From Candidatus Harpocratesius repetitus (lineage in GTDB: Archaea > Asgardarchaeota > Lokiarchaeia > Sigyniarchaeales > Promethearchaeaceae): a stretch of DNA of 64,000 nucleotides. The position numbers and the translations under genes are program-made. The stretch is taken from contig JAIZWK010000001.1 of assembly GCA_021498095.1 (NCBI GenBank), positions 2,653,666 to 2,717,665 on the forward strand. Direction: 5' to 3'. Positions 1-8,816 of this stretch are shown one piece after another; the first letter of the stretch is position 1, and each line of letters begins with the position of its first letter. The notes beneath the pieces were generated by a model. The model was not told where the DNA came from and ran no database searches. It saw only the letters and a list, made by a program, of their open reading frames with translations.

Positions 1-435
1 AAGAAAACTGAGCAAGTTGACAAGTTATGGAGTCTACGAGAAGTAAAAGAGATTCCGATTGAATTTACCCATAACCCAAGGCTGTGGATTAACATTTCAA
101 ATCTTCCTCACATCCCTCATATTTCCTTTCTACCGATTGAGCTTTGGGACTGCACCCAGTTTGAAAACAGCGAATCATTCATGTATGATTTTGATTCTTT
201 CATCCATCCCCGAAAGCAAGAGAATATCGAGCGTTATAAGGAGTGGGAGAAGCTATTTTTTGAAGAATACGGGTTTGAAACAGTTTGGACCGCTGAGCGG
301 ATTAAATTTATGGATTATGCGTTAATTGCTGCGGAGCAAATTCCAGAAAAAGAACTGCGTGAAGAATTTATAAGGTGGGCAAAAAAGTTCAGACCCAGAT
401 TTAAATTGAAAAGCGGTTATGAATTGATAATGTAA
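1..435 (+). CDS. Hypothetical protein, 5' end cut by window edge
   Basis: Frame 1 is open from the first base to a TAA at 433-435, so this is the last 144 codons of a gene that begins outside the window. An internal ATG at 181 would give only 84 residues; the upstream codons look equally protein-like, so I extend to the edge. The visible part is hydrophilic with aromatic-rich strands at first (around LWINISNL) and a charged helical C-terminus rich in Glu, Lys and Arg. There is no membrane segment, no metal-binding Cys/His cluster and no motif I recognise. It is followed after 12 bp by a small ORF and then by a decayed nuclease gene. Function unknown. Confidence 0.55.
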   Translation, partial: KKTEQVDKLWSLREVKEIPIEFTHNPRLWINISNLPHIPHISFLPIELWDCTQFENSESFMYDFDSFIHPRKQENIERYKEWEKLFFEEYGFETVWTAERIKFMDYALIAAEQIPEKELREEFIRWAKKFRPRFKLKSGYELIM

Positions 436-447
436 ATCTTCTGATAA

Positions 448-636
448 ATGAGAACAACACATTTAGAAAAGTCAACAAGTAAAATTAAAATAAAAACCTC
501 GGATACTAATCAAATATCTTTATCAGAATATACAGCCAGAAAGAATTTTGAGCAGAGAAAATTGATAAAACATTCAAACAGTACTGTAAAAGCGGTTGCT
601 CTACTTCAGCAGAAAAAAAACCAGATAGAAAATTAA
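448..636 (+). CDS. Small hypothetical protein (62 aa)
   Basis: A 62-codon ORF with an ATG start, 12 bp after the preceding gene and in the same direction. The predicted product is short, strongly basic and polar, rich in Lys, Gln, Ser and Thr, with no hydrophobic core segment and no recognisable motif. Its position directly behind the upstream gene would fit translation from the same transcript. It could also be a chance ORF or a remnant in a decaying region, since the next 380 bp carry no gene and the next ORF is a pseudogene. Confidence 0.3.
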   Translation: MRTTHLEKSTSKIKIKTSDTNQISLSEYTARKNFEQRKLIKHSNSTVKAVALLQQKKNQIEN

Positions 637-1015
637 TTTAAAATTGAGGGTATTTTAAATTTCAAAGATTCGAATTTTTTCATTTCATCATCTTAATTCT
701 TCCGACTCAAATCTAAAATATCCTTCCTTATTTTTTGTCGATTTTACCAAGGTGCTAAATTTAAGATATGTAATTCAAAAATTATAATAAAATAGACATT
801 AGATTGAAGAATTTATAAACAGGATGGTAAATTTTTAATAAATTTTTTGAAAAAATCGAGTTCGACAAAAAAAGAATTGCGATATTTCAGATATAAGTCG
901 GATATATATGAATGATATTCAAAAAAGCGTTTAAATTAAAAAAGATAAAATATCCTCAATTAAAAATATTAAAGAATGTACTCGAGCTTCCTAATACTTA
1001 CTCAAAAAATCATAT
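637..1015. other. AT-rich intergenic stretch
   Basis: About 380 bp without a convincing ORF on either strand. The sequence is extremely AT-rich with many runs of A or T. Short TCGACAAA and GTCGGA words recall boxes in the repeat family at 48 and 53 kb, but the resemblance is too short to call a copy. The missing N-terminal half of the nuclease-like pseudogene would be expected here; it is not recognisable. Confidence 0.4.
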
Positions 1016-2014
1016 ATGAAGCGCGTCATCAATAATAAATCAACCAGATTAAACCGAAACATTGCCCATAATTTATTCCGTGCTGTTTTCCGTTCATCTG
1101 AAGCGTCAATTAATCACTGTCTGCAAAATGAAGATCTAAAGCAATCGGTAATATCGTATATACAGAATCTTTGGCCTTCTGTTGGATCTCAATTTTTCAT
1201 ACACGAAAACAATCCTAATTCATCATTTATCAAAAATATTTTCAAAATGCATTCCCGAATCAATTTTGAAAGCTTATGGAAGTATAAAGCGACCAAAGGT
1301 GAATCATTTGCTCTTGAAAAAGTCCGATGGCTTCGCGGCTTACTACCTGATTACACCCAAGAAATGGGAAGCATGAAGGGAATAAATGTGAAATATGTTC
1401 CTGCAGCCTATACTTCAAAACTGAGCATAAACGGAACCGAAGGCAAAAAAGGATTTCTCATGGCTTTTCATAATAATAGAATATTTCCTGTAAAAGGACC
1501 GGGATATACTGTCAATTTTAATGAATTTGCTGCTTTTATTTTGAAAAATCCTGATAAATACGAGTATAATTTTACGGCTCCTACAAAAATAATTGAATCA
1601 TGTAAAAATTACTTCAATTCTAAAAAAAATAAAACTAATATCGTCTTTGTTTCAGCTTCTCAAGGAAATACGTTTTTTTATGAAAATACAGTTAAATCTG
1701 AAAATGATGAAAAACCAAAAGCAGAAAAATTTATCGTCGATCGAGATGTTAACGGCGCTTAAAACATTGCCAGATATAATAAATTGAAATATTTTGAAGA
1801 AACGGTAAATTTGCAGATTGATCGATACAAAAATACAGGAAAAAGAAATTCAAAATCCATGAAAAGTGGACAAATAAACTTTTCAGCGGTTTGCTTAAGG
1901 TTTTGGATACATCCTTCGGCAGTTATCATCCATACGGTTCGTTATAATGGTTCGATTGGCGTGAATTATCAAATCAAATCAAACCTAAAATTTTATCAAC
2001 TTAGAAACGAATAA
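1016..2014 (+). pseudogene. TnpB/Cas12-like RuvC nuclease, truncated and interrupted by TAA
   Basis: One reading frame runs from the ATG at 1016 to 2014 with a single in-frame TAA at 1760-1762. Just before the stop the product reads DRDVNGA (residues 242-248); directly after it the frame reads NIARYNKLKY. Joined, these make the RuvC-III block (D-x-N-G-A-x-N-I-A-R) of TnpB and Cas12 nucleases. Upstream, INFESL (82-87, E85) resembles RuvC-II, and a VKYVPAAYTS block (125-134) matches the YTS element that precedes the zinc finger. The finger cysteines after YTS are absent. No RuvC-I (D-x-G) is present and a stop at 992 closes the frame upstream, so the N-terminal half is missing. I infer a dead transposon-type nuclease; whether TnpB or a Cas12 relative cannot be settled by eye. 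No CRISPR array is nearby. Confidence 0.6.
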
Positions 2015-2034
2015 TTTTACTACTTGGTGAAATT

Positions 2035-2682
2035 ATGAATTTAAAAAAATTTATTCGGTTTCTTTTAAAATCTAGCATCAAAATTATTTCTTTATCTATA
2101 ACACTTACGTTATTAATTGGAAGTATTTCAATTTTTACAGTTCTCTCTGATCCTGCGAACATCACGGCAGATTGGGAGAATATGGATATAAATATTGGTC
2201 CTACTGGAAATCGATTTGCTTTAAACATGACCTTCGAAAATTCAGGTTATTTTGATTTCGATAATTTCACAATATTTGTACAATTCACTCTTGAGAATAA
2301 AACATCTCATGAAAATTTCACAATTTTAAACGAAATATTATTCCAAGACACACTAACATCCAAAAATCAACATGTTCTTCATCTTCTTGCTTTAGAAAGT
2401 GATTTCCAAACATTGCATTTGTTAAGTGATAATGGAAATTCTTGGAATGATCCAGACGTTCAAGTTTATATAGATAATGGAACAATATCTGAAGAAAATG
2501 CGTCAATTTTTGTTTACCCATATCTTCTTTGGCATTATGATATTCACTTTTCACTAGGTATTCAATCTACGTATTTCTTAAACCTAATTACAATTGGTTT
2601 GCAAATTCAGTATCTTTATACCTATGATGATGCAGGTTTTACTTCAGATTATCCTACTTACAAAGATTCATTATTACCCTAA
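2035..2682 (+). CDS. Membrane-anchored extracellular protein (215 aa)
   Basis: The product starts with a basic stretch followed by one hydrophobic segment (about residues 15-37), giving a signal anchor or signal peptide. The rest is a soluble, Asn- and Thr-rich domain of alternating hydrophobic strands, with several N-x-T/S sequons typical of archaeal exported proteins. The strand pattern suggests a beta-sandwich facing outside the cell. A second apolar stretch near residues 180-195 is weak. No catalytic motif is visible. It lies 20 bp after the nuclease pseudogene and 110 bp before two small membrane protein genes. Function unknown. Confidence 0.7.
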   Translation: MNLKKFIRFLLKSSIKIISLSITLTLLIGSISIFTVLSDPANITADWENMDINIGPTGNRFALNMTFENSGYFDFDNFTIFVQFTLENKTSHENFTILNEILFQDTLTSKNQHVLHLLALESDFQTLHLLSDNGNSWNDPDVQVYIDNGTISEENASIFVYPYLLWHYDIHFSLGIQSTYFLNLITIGLQIQYLYTYDDAGFTSDYPTYKDSLLP

Positions 2683-2792
2683 AAAAAAGCAGAGTGTAAT
2701 TAAAAAAACTAAGAATTATAAATAAAATTTAACAACAAATCAAAAGGGATATAATTATCGGATACAGAAAGGAAAAGGATGAGAGCTAAAAT

Positions 2793-3437
2793 ATGAATAA
2801 GGTTGTAGGAAATATTATCAAGGGATTTTTTGCAGCAGTAATGAATTGGTTCGTAAAAGTTACTATTCCAATTGCTATTTTTACCTACCTCTCGGGATAC
2901 GACGTTTTAGGAATTGAAATTTTTTCTGAAGAAAAGGTAGCAATAATCACTTATTGGATCTGGGGTGTTGGAATTATAACTACTGCGATTCGATTTTGGG
3001 TTGCCAGTAGTCCGAAGTATTCAGTTAGAAAAGCTATTGCAGAGATTTTTCTCTTAGCTGCAAATCTCTTTTATATGTATGTGTACCGTTTTTCGGGGAT
3101 AATGGAATTTGAGAATATATCAATTTCACTTACTGAAAAACTTAGTACTTCCATATCTTTGAATTTAAACAATTTAATTTATGCATCTATGGGACTTATG
3201 GGTTTAAATATCATTATCTATTTGTATGATTTAATTTTGGCGATTTTTAGCCCAATTGAACCAAATTCTAATAAAAATGAGAAAGAAATCAAGAAATCAC
3301 AAAAAAAATCTAAAAAAAGAAATACAAATAGAAACGTGTCCAAGAGTAAAAAGAAAAATACTATGAATTACGAACATGAATCTAAAAGTCATAAAAAATT
3401 AGAATATAAATCAGTATTTGGTGATGATATAAAATGA
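2793..3437 (+). CDS. Four-helix membrane protein with Lys-rich cytoplasmic tail
   Basis: Four hydrophobic segments can be read at about residues 15-40, 50-72, 80-98 and 118-145, followed by a 65-residue tail dominated by Lys, Asn, Ser and Arg that must lie in the cytoplasm. There are no polar catalytic residues within the helices and no family signature I know. The stop overlaps the next gene by four bases (ATGA), so the two are translationally coupled and probably act together. A basic tail like this could contact nucleic acid or acidic lipid heads, but that is speculation. Confidence 0.72.
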   Translation: MNKVVGNIIKGFFAAVMNWFVKVTIPIAIFTYLSGYDVLGIEIFSEEKVAIITYWIWGVGIITTAIRFWVASSPKYSVRKAIAEIFLLAANLFYMYVYRFSGIMEFENISISLTEKLSTSISLNLNNLIYASMGLMGLNIIIYLYDLILAIFSPIEPNSNKNEKEIKKSQKKSKKRNTNRNVSKSKKKNTMNYEHESKSHKKLEYKSVFGDDIK

Positions 3438-3766
3438 GATTATTAAAAATATTAAAAATGATATGGTTTCTTCAAGTTCCAGACTTTACTGAAATATTAG
3501 AGAAGATTTATACTGCTATTGAAATAATTTTACCGTATTTAGTTCCATTTATGAATTTTGTACAACCTTTGGTCTCTAGTTTTGGAAATTTCTTACGGAA
3601 TTTAATTGCACCGTTTTATAGTAGCTTAAATTTACCTGCAGATTATTATATTACAAGGAATTTTATTCCATATTACATAATTGGTGGAGTTATTTTGTTA
3701 TTTGCAATATTTGCTGCAATTAAATGGCCAAAACAAATGAATATAAAGAAAAAAGATGAAAGTTAG
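3434..3766 (+). CDS. Small membrane protein coupled to upstream gene (110 aa)
   Basis: Starts inside the stop of the preceding membrane protein gene (ATGA overlap), a classic arrangement for coupled translation of partner subunits. An N-terminal amphipathic stretch is followed by hydrophobic segments at about residues 25-50 and 77-98, then a short basic end. It contains many Pro and aromatic residues and no metal-binding motif. I do not recognise a family; a two-subunit membrane complex with its neighbour is the simplest reading. Confidence 0.65.
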   Translation: MRLLKILKMIWFLQVPDFTEILEKIYTAIEIILPYLVPFMNFVQPLVSSFGNFLRNLIAPFYSSLNLPADYYITRNFIPYYIIGGVILLFAIFAAIKWPKQMNIKKKDES

Positions 3767-3807
3767 AAAGAAAAATTCTTTTTTGGTGTGAACTTAAATA
3801 ATTTATA

Positions 3808-4302
3808 ATGCGTGTAATTGTAAAATTTCGTTCGATGTTTAATCTTGTATGGGGTTCTAACGTTTCTGGTTATAAAGCCTTTGCTTTTGTGAAAGGTTTT
3901 CCTGCGACTTTTTTTTTAACAGAACGTCGAGCGATAATTGTTGGTAATTTTATGGAAAAAATGGGATGGTTTCATAAAAAGAAAGTTCATAGAGTTATTT
4001 TTGAAGCCAGTTTGCAATATTTAAAAGAATTTAAAATGAAAATTGATCCTCCAAGACGAATTTTTACTGCATTTTTATCTTTTCATGCTCATGGGCAATT
4101 ACAAGAAGATAGTGTTATTCAATTTATGAAAATAAAACCTGAAATTGGTAAGATAATCGAAGAATATGTGAAGGATCTTAAGATTAAAAATCCTATAGAA
4201 GACTCAGGTATTATTTTAGTTGATGAGAATGCACCTCCAATTCAACAATGGTTGAATAAAAGATTTGGAAGTAAAAAAGGAACACCAAATTTGACTTTTT
4301 AA
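3808..4302 (+). CDS. Hypothetical basic protein (164 aa)
   Basis: A soluble, basic protein with an alternating strand pattern in the first 60 residues (FATFFLTERRAIIVGNF) that could be a small beta-barrel such as a PH/GRAM-like fold, then helices. There is no signal peptide or membrane helix and no catalytic motif. The gene is the last of a plus-strand series and converges with the large minus-strand gene ending at 4367; the 64-bp gap is T-rich and probably contains the terminators for both. Function unknown, fold suggestion weak. Confidence 0.65.
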   Translation: MRVIVKFRSMFNLVWGSNVSGYKAFAFVKGFPATFFLTERRAIIVGNFMEKMGWFHKKKVHRVIFEASLQYLKEFKMKIDPPRRIFTAFLSFHAHGQLQEDSVIQFMKIKPEIGKIIEEYVKDLKIKNPIEDSGIILVDENAPPIQQWLNKRFGSKKGTPNLTF

Positions 4303-4366
4303 TCAATATTTTTGCCTTTTTTATTTAGATGAGATTATTCCTTTTTTATTTTAAAAAATTTTTTTC

Positions 4367-7357
4367 TTAATTATTCACAAGTACTTCATCATTTTCTAAT
4401 GGCAATTTACATACAACCAGAATTGTTTTGATTTGCATTGGTTTAAGTTGAAAATGCAGTTTTTGCCCTACTATTCTAATTTCGCCGGGTTGAATATTTT
4501 GGTTAACAATTTTTTCAATAGGATCAATTTCAGTTACTTCTTTTATCACTATATTCTTATGAAGTATTATTTTTGCTTTAGTTATAGGTTTAGATTTATC
4601 TAAGTTAACACAGCGAATGATGAAAGGTAGTTCACTCATGGAAGGACGGTAAAACCATTCAGGTGCTTCACGCATGTAAGGTTCCATTTCCTTTACACTC
4701 ATAATTTCAACGGTTTTCGGAAAAACATCAATTAATGAAAATGAAGGATGAACTGCATTTGTTGGAACAGCAATTAGTGGTGTATTATACTCTTGATATT
4801 GATGATATATTTCTAAATCATTAACTTTTTCAGTAACAGGTTCTAAAGCCCATAATATGCGGTGAAAACCCATTTCTTGAACATGAATTTGTTGAGAGTA
4901 ATCAGAATCTAATGAAATTGGGTTTGTTTTTGGTATGATTGTTGCTTTAGAACCAATAAGCTTGATGATAGTTTTACTTGAATTAACATGAATATAATGC
5001 TTATTCTGGGCAAAAAAAGCAATTCCCTCACCAGAAGATAAATTAGATTGCTTATTTTTAGTTCGTCTGATAATAAAATCTTGACTTTTAAGATCGATCA
5101 TTAATTCTCTATTATATTCATTTCTTTTTCTATCTTTTCCAATATTATCCAGTGGTAATTCCGAAATATTTGAAATCTCAAATGATTCTAATCCAATAAT
5201 AGATTTTGTAGTTATTTTTGGAGTCGTTTTTGATGTTTCAAAATTAAAAAGTAATTCAGAATGAGGTTCCTGCCAATTGATTAAAATTTCAACTTCAATT
5301 CGGCTAGATTTATGGTAAAAATAATAATTAACATGAAGTTCTGTTCCTGTGTGTAGCTTTTGATAGTGACATCTAAGTGAATAGCGAATTGGTCCTTTTT
5401 CTTCAAATTGGATTGATTTAATCTTAAATTCTTTTAGATTTTGATAGATTTTTTTAATAGGTTGCATAATTGAAGATTTAGAATTTAAAATATGTGAAGA
5501 AGATTGAATATTGAAATAATATCCATCTGGTTTTAAAAGATTTAATTCAGAATTTGTAGATGTTTTTTCGCTTAACCATTTAATATAACCTGTATCTTTA
5601 GCAATTTTTACCTTGATAAACGCATTTTCAAAAATAAAATCATTTCCATATTCTACTAATAATTTTTTTCGATTTTGTATTTCTATCGATGATTTAATTC
5701 CATAAATATTACTTATTCCAAAAGGATCAATTTCTGCATGTGGAGGGAGATAAATCAATAAATTTTCCTTTTCTGCTCTTTCGAAGGTATAAAGTTTATC
5801 CCTGGCTGTTTTTCTATCGAAATCTTCATCATTATAATCAATTTGTACATTCAGATCTTGGAGTTCACAAATATCTTCTAATTCTTGTTCAATGTTTTTT
5901 AGATAGTTTATTCCCTCCACAAATGTTAATCCCAATTGAATTTCACGGTTAAAAGTAAAGGGTGAATATGCAATATTTTGAGTTATTAATGGTTGATTAT
6001 TGGCATCTAAGACATGAGCAAAGGAGCGTGCAGGAAGTATTAAATATCCCGACCTTTTCCAAGAAAGAGAATTAAATACACTGTAAACATCGTGATTTAA
6101 AGTCGATTTCATAGAATGTGCAATATGCATCATAGAATTTTCTTGAGTACTAAATAAGGCTGAGAAAATCGAATTAAATTCTTTTGCACTATCTCGAAGA
6201 ACCTCTGTAATGACCTTTCCTGAAATAAGACTTTGATTATGTTGTTTTAAAAAAAGTTCCCATAGATTCGTCAATTCATCTTGAAAATGCGGCCCACCAA
6301 AAATACCAGAAAAAAGGGAAAGAAATTCGGTTTGAAAAAACAACTGCTCACAAGATTTAATATGAGAATTTATAAATGAAATTTGATGCTGAGCGGGGAA
6401 ATTTTCTGAATACTTAATATTCGTGGATAAAACAGGTAAATCATCTCTATTTTGATCAACAAAAGACCAATAATTTTGAAGTGAGACTATTTTTCCTAAT
6501 TTCATTGATTCTAATGCTTGTGCAGTTATTATTTTTCTTAATGGAAGCATTCTTGTTAGGCGATTTGGAAATGAATTATAGAGAATGAGAGGAAAACTTA
6601 TATTAGCATTATTTTTTATCCATTTTTTCTGAAATTTAATAGTTTTATTAATACTTGATAAAATAGATGTGAAAGTCGTAGTTAACTCATAAATATCTTC
6701 ATCGGTTTGTTGAACATCATTTACATTGACTTGGTTTTTGTTCTGCCAAATAAAATTTAAAGGAAAATTCAAATAATTTGGCTTTTTTTGAGTTGAAACT
6801 ATAAGAAGTTGTGAAATTCCCATTTGTGAAAGAATTGGTATTATTTGAGAATCTAAATGTTTAGGATTTGTCAAGACTAAAGTAGAACAATCTGTATGAA
6901 ACCATTTCAAGAGAAAACGTTGACCCATTAGTAAATTTCGAATAATAAGTTCTCCAGATAACATTTCAGGTAAAAAATCAACCCATCCTGCATTCACTAT
7001 TTCCCATTTTTTTGTTTGAATCATATTTTGAATGTCCCGGAAATTTTCATTATAGTTTTTCCGAGTCCACTCAAGAAAAATAAGGGGACTTATACTCATT
7101 GATAAATCTATAAAAGGATCCTTTTCTCGAATAATAAGATAATCTTGAAAAAATTGGCTTATTTTATTATCAATCATATCGGAAAGACGGTTTTGTTTTG
7201 TAAAAGGCCAAATTTTCATCAAATTAAAGAAAAAATAATTTCTTTTTTCCTCATTTAAGTCGTTTGATTTTCTTTTGATTGATTTTTGAATTAAATCATA
7301 ATATTTTATACGATAGATCCATCTTTTCCCTTTAAATAACAGATCTGCGAATATCAT
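4367..7357 (-). CDS. GH38 alpha-mannosidase-like protein, catalytic residues degenerate
   Basis: The 996-residue product follows glycoside hydrolase family 38 layout. KKWEIVNAGWVD (116-127) and the SGELIIRNLLMGQRF block (about 134-148) match the family's W-E-I-V-G-G-W-V and S-G-E-S-L-I-R-Q stretches, and FNSLSWKRSGYL in the middle matches the start of the C-terminal beta domain. However, the N-terminal metal-binding H-x-D is missing. The Asp of the E-P-D motif is replaced (VDFLPE), and the nucleophile motif P-D-S-F-G is TNPKHL with Asn164 in the Asp position. I therefore read it as a non-catalytic or strongly altered mannosidase homologue. There is no signal peptide, so it is cytoplasmic. It is transcribed alone, divergent from the gene at 7515. 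Confidence 0.7.
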   Translation of the reverse strand: MIFADLLFKGKRWIYRIKYYDLIQKSIKRKSNDLNEEKRNYFFFNLMKIWPFTKQNRLSDMIDNKISQFFQDYLIIREKDPFIDLSMSISPLIFLEWTRKNYNENFRDIQNMIQTKKWEIVNAGWVDFLPEMLSGELIIRNLLMGQRFLLKWFHTDCSTLVLTNPKHLDSQIIPILSQMGISQLLIVSTQKKPNYLNFPLNFIWQNKNQVNVNDVQQTDEDIYELTTTFTSILSSINKTIKFQKKWIKNNANISFPLILYNSFPNRLTRMLPLRKIITAQALESMKLGKIVSLQNYWSFVDQNRDDLPVLSTNIKYSENFPAQHQISFINSHIKSCEQLFFQTEFLSLFSGIFGGPHFQDELTNLWELFLKQHNQSLISGKVITEVLRDSAKEFNSIFSALFSTQENSMMHIAHSMKSTLNHDVYSVFNSLSWKRSGYLILPARSFAHVLDANNQPLITQNIAYSPFTFNREIQLGLTFVEGINYLKNIEQELEDICELQDLNVQIDYNDEDFDRKTARDKLYTFERAEKENLLIYLPPHAEIDPFGISNIYGIKSSIEIQNRKKLLVEYGNDFIFENAFIKVKIAKDTGYIKWLSEKTSTNSELNLLKPDGYYFNIQSSSHILNSKSSIMQPIKKIYQNLKEFKIKSIQFEEKGPIRYSLRCHYQKLHTGTELHVNYYFYHKSSRIEVEILINWQEPHSELLFNFETSKTTPKITTKSIIGLESFEISNISELPLDNIGKDRKRNEYNRELMIDLKSQDFIIRRTKNKQSNLSSGEGIAFFAQNKHYIHVNSSKTIIKLIGSKATIIPKTNPISLDSDYSQQIHVQEMGFHRILWALEPVTEKVNDLEIYHQYQEYNTPLIAVPTNAVHPSFSLIDVFPKTVEIMSVKEMEPYMREAPEWFYRPSMSELPFIIRCVNLDKSKPITKAKIILHKNIVIKEVTEIDPIEKIVNQNIQPGEIRIVGQKLHFQLKPMQIKTILVVCKLPLENDEVLVNN

Positions 7358-7514
7358 ATAATAGCTAGAGTGGAATTCATCTCCTTAATAAGTTTTTGTC
7401 GGAAATCATAAGAGATCTGATATGAATAATTTAATAATCTACAAAATTAATAATGTATCCGAATTATAATAGTTCTACAACAGATTTTTACTCATTCTTT
7501 GAGAAATAAAATTC

Positions 7515-8051
7515 GTGCAAATTAAAATGGAAACACAGATCTGCGAATTAACTTGTCTTTTACGTGAATACTACGGGGATTATTATATTCCTGAAAATTG
7601 GGAAGAATCTCCAAAGTCGGTTAATTACATTGCTAAAATTACTCGAGGAGAGAAATTTATTTTTGATAGGAATTTTCTTCGAACTTATACACTTGATGGA
7701 AAAATTGTTTTCAAGAAATCTAATTTTAATGAAGGGGATATAATCGAGCAAAAATGTGTTTTTAAGCGGGGAAGCAAAGAAGAAGTGCTTTTCCATGGTT
7801 TCTTTGTTGTTCATTTTCATGAAAAAAAAATTTATGGAGAAGAAATTTCGCAAAAAGATGCATTAGAATATTTTGATTTAAAAGAAAAACTTCCCGACCT
7901 TGATAATTCACAACATAATAAGTTAAAGATGAAAATTGGTTCAGTTTTGCGTAAACTTGCCATAAAATATGGTGAAGAGACAGTTGTTAATATTCTTGCT
8001 GAAATTATTGATGAATATTTTCCCTCTCCCCAGAATTCCATAATTGATTGA
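7515..8051 (+). CDS. Hypothetical protein (178 aa)
   Basis: Soluble and acidic-basic mixed protein without membrane segment. The first 100 residues form a strand-rich domain with many aromatic and charged residues; the last 50 form a helical domain (KLKMKIGSVLRKLAIKYGEETVVNILAEII). GTG at 7515 gives the longest frame; an ATG four codons in (7527) is an equally good start. No recognised family. It is followed by the isochorismatase-family gene on the same strand after about 50 bp, possibly one transcript. Confidence 0.65.
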   Translation: MQIKMETQICELTCLLREYYGDYYIPENWEESPKSVNYIAKITRGEKFIFDRNFLRTYTLDGKIVFKKSNFNEGDIIEQKCVFKRGSKEEVLFHGFFVVHFHEKKIYGEEISQKDALEYFDLKEKLPDLDNSQHNKLKMKIGSVLRKLAIKYGEETVVNILAEIIDEYFPSPQNSIID

Positions 8052-8103
8052 TATTTTTTTTCAGCGAAGCTTTCTTTTTTGAAGAGATATTATTGCTCTT
8101 GGA

Positions 8104-8793
8104 ATGAAGAAAGAAAAGTACTATACATTACAAGATGGCAATATGAAGGTTTCTGAATGGAAAAGCATAATTTTCAATATTAAACCTTATCGTCCTTTTT
8201 CATTCACATTGAAAAATACTGCACTTCTTGTATTAGATATGCAAAATATATTTCTCCAGGAAAAATCACATGCATTTATTCCTTCTGGTCTAGAAATCAT
8301 TTCAAATATTCAAAAATTAATTTCCCTATTTGATAGATTGAATTTACCAATTATTGCCACTCAACATTATAATGTTCCTGAAAATAATAATGAAAAAAAT
8401 TTAATGAATAAATGGTGGAAACATCCGATTGAAAAAAAATCCAAAGATTTTCAGCTTAATTCGGCTTTAATTTTTCCTTCAATAACCATATTTCTTAAAA
8501 AAAAACATTACAGCGCCTTCTATCAAACAAAATTATCTTCAATTTTAAGAGCTCAAGAAATCACTTCTGTTGTAATTACAGGACTAATGACTCATCTTTG
8601 CTGCGAAACGACAGCCAGGGATGCTTTCATGCATGGTTTCCAAACTTTCTTTGTAATTGATGCAACTGCTACTTATTCTGAAGATCTTCATATTGGAAGT
8701 TTACGCGCTCTTGCTCATGGATTTAGTGTTTGTTTAAGTTATTTAGAAATCTTAGATTTTAGTAATAGCATAACCAAACAACCAAATGATTAA
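8104..8793 (+). CDS. Isochorismatase-family cysteine hydrolase
   Basis: Carries the family's Asp-Lys-Cys triad: D45 in LLVLDMQN, K134 in KKHYSAF, and C166 in THLCCETTARDA, each in its conserved setting. The family hydrolyses vinyl ethers (isochorismate) or amides such as nicotinamide and N-carbamoyl compounds. The substrate cannot be told from sequence; there is no clear nicotinamidase metal site (D-x-H). Length (229 aa) is a little above the usual ~200 because of an N-terminal extension of about 35 residues. The next gene, a thioredoxin-reductase-like flavoprotein, starts 23 bp downstream, so the two are likely co-transcribed. Confidence 0.85.
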   Translation: MKKEKYYTLQDGNMKVSEWKSIIFNIKPYRPFSFTLKNTALLVLDMQNIFLQEKSHAFIPSGLEIISNIQKLISLFDRLNLPIIATQHYNVPENNNEKNLMNKWWKHPIEKKSKDFQLNSALIFPSITIFLKKKHYSAFYQTKLSSILRAQEITSVVITGLMTHLCCETTARDAFMHGFQTFFVIDATATYSEDLHIGSLRALAHGFSVCLSYLEILDFSNSITKQPND

Positions 8794-8816
8794 ATGATTA
8801 AGTATTGGAGAGAATA

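Noticed and set aside
1760..1762. Selenocysteine or other recoding at the stop inside the TnpB-like gene
   Set aside because: The codon is TAA, which is not recoded in known systems; the missing N-terminal half also argues for a pseudogene.
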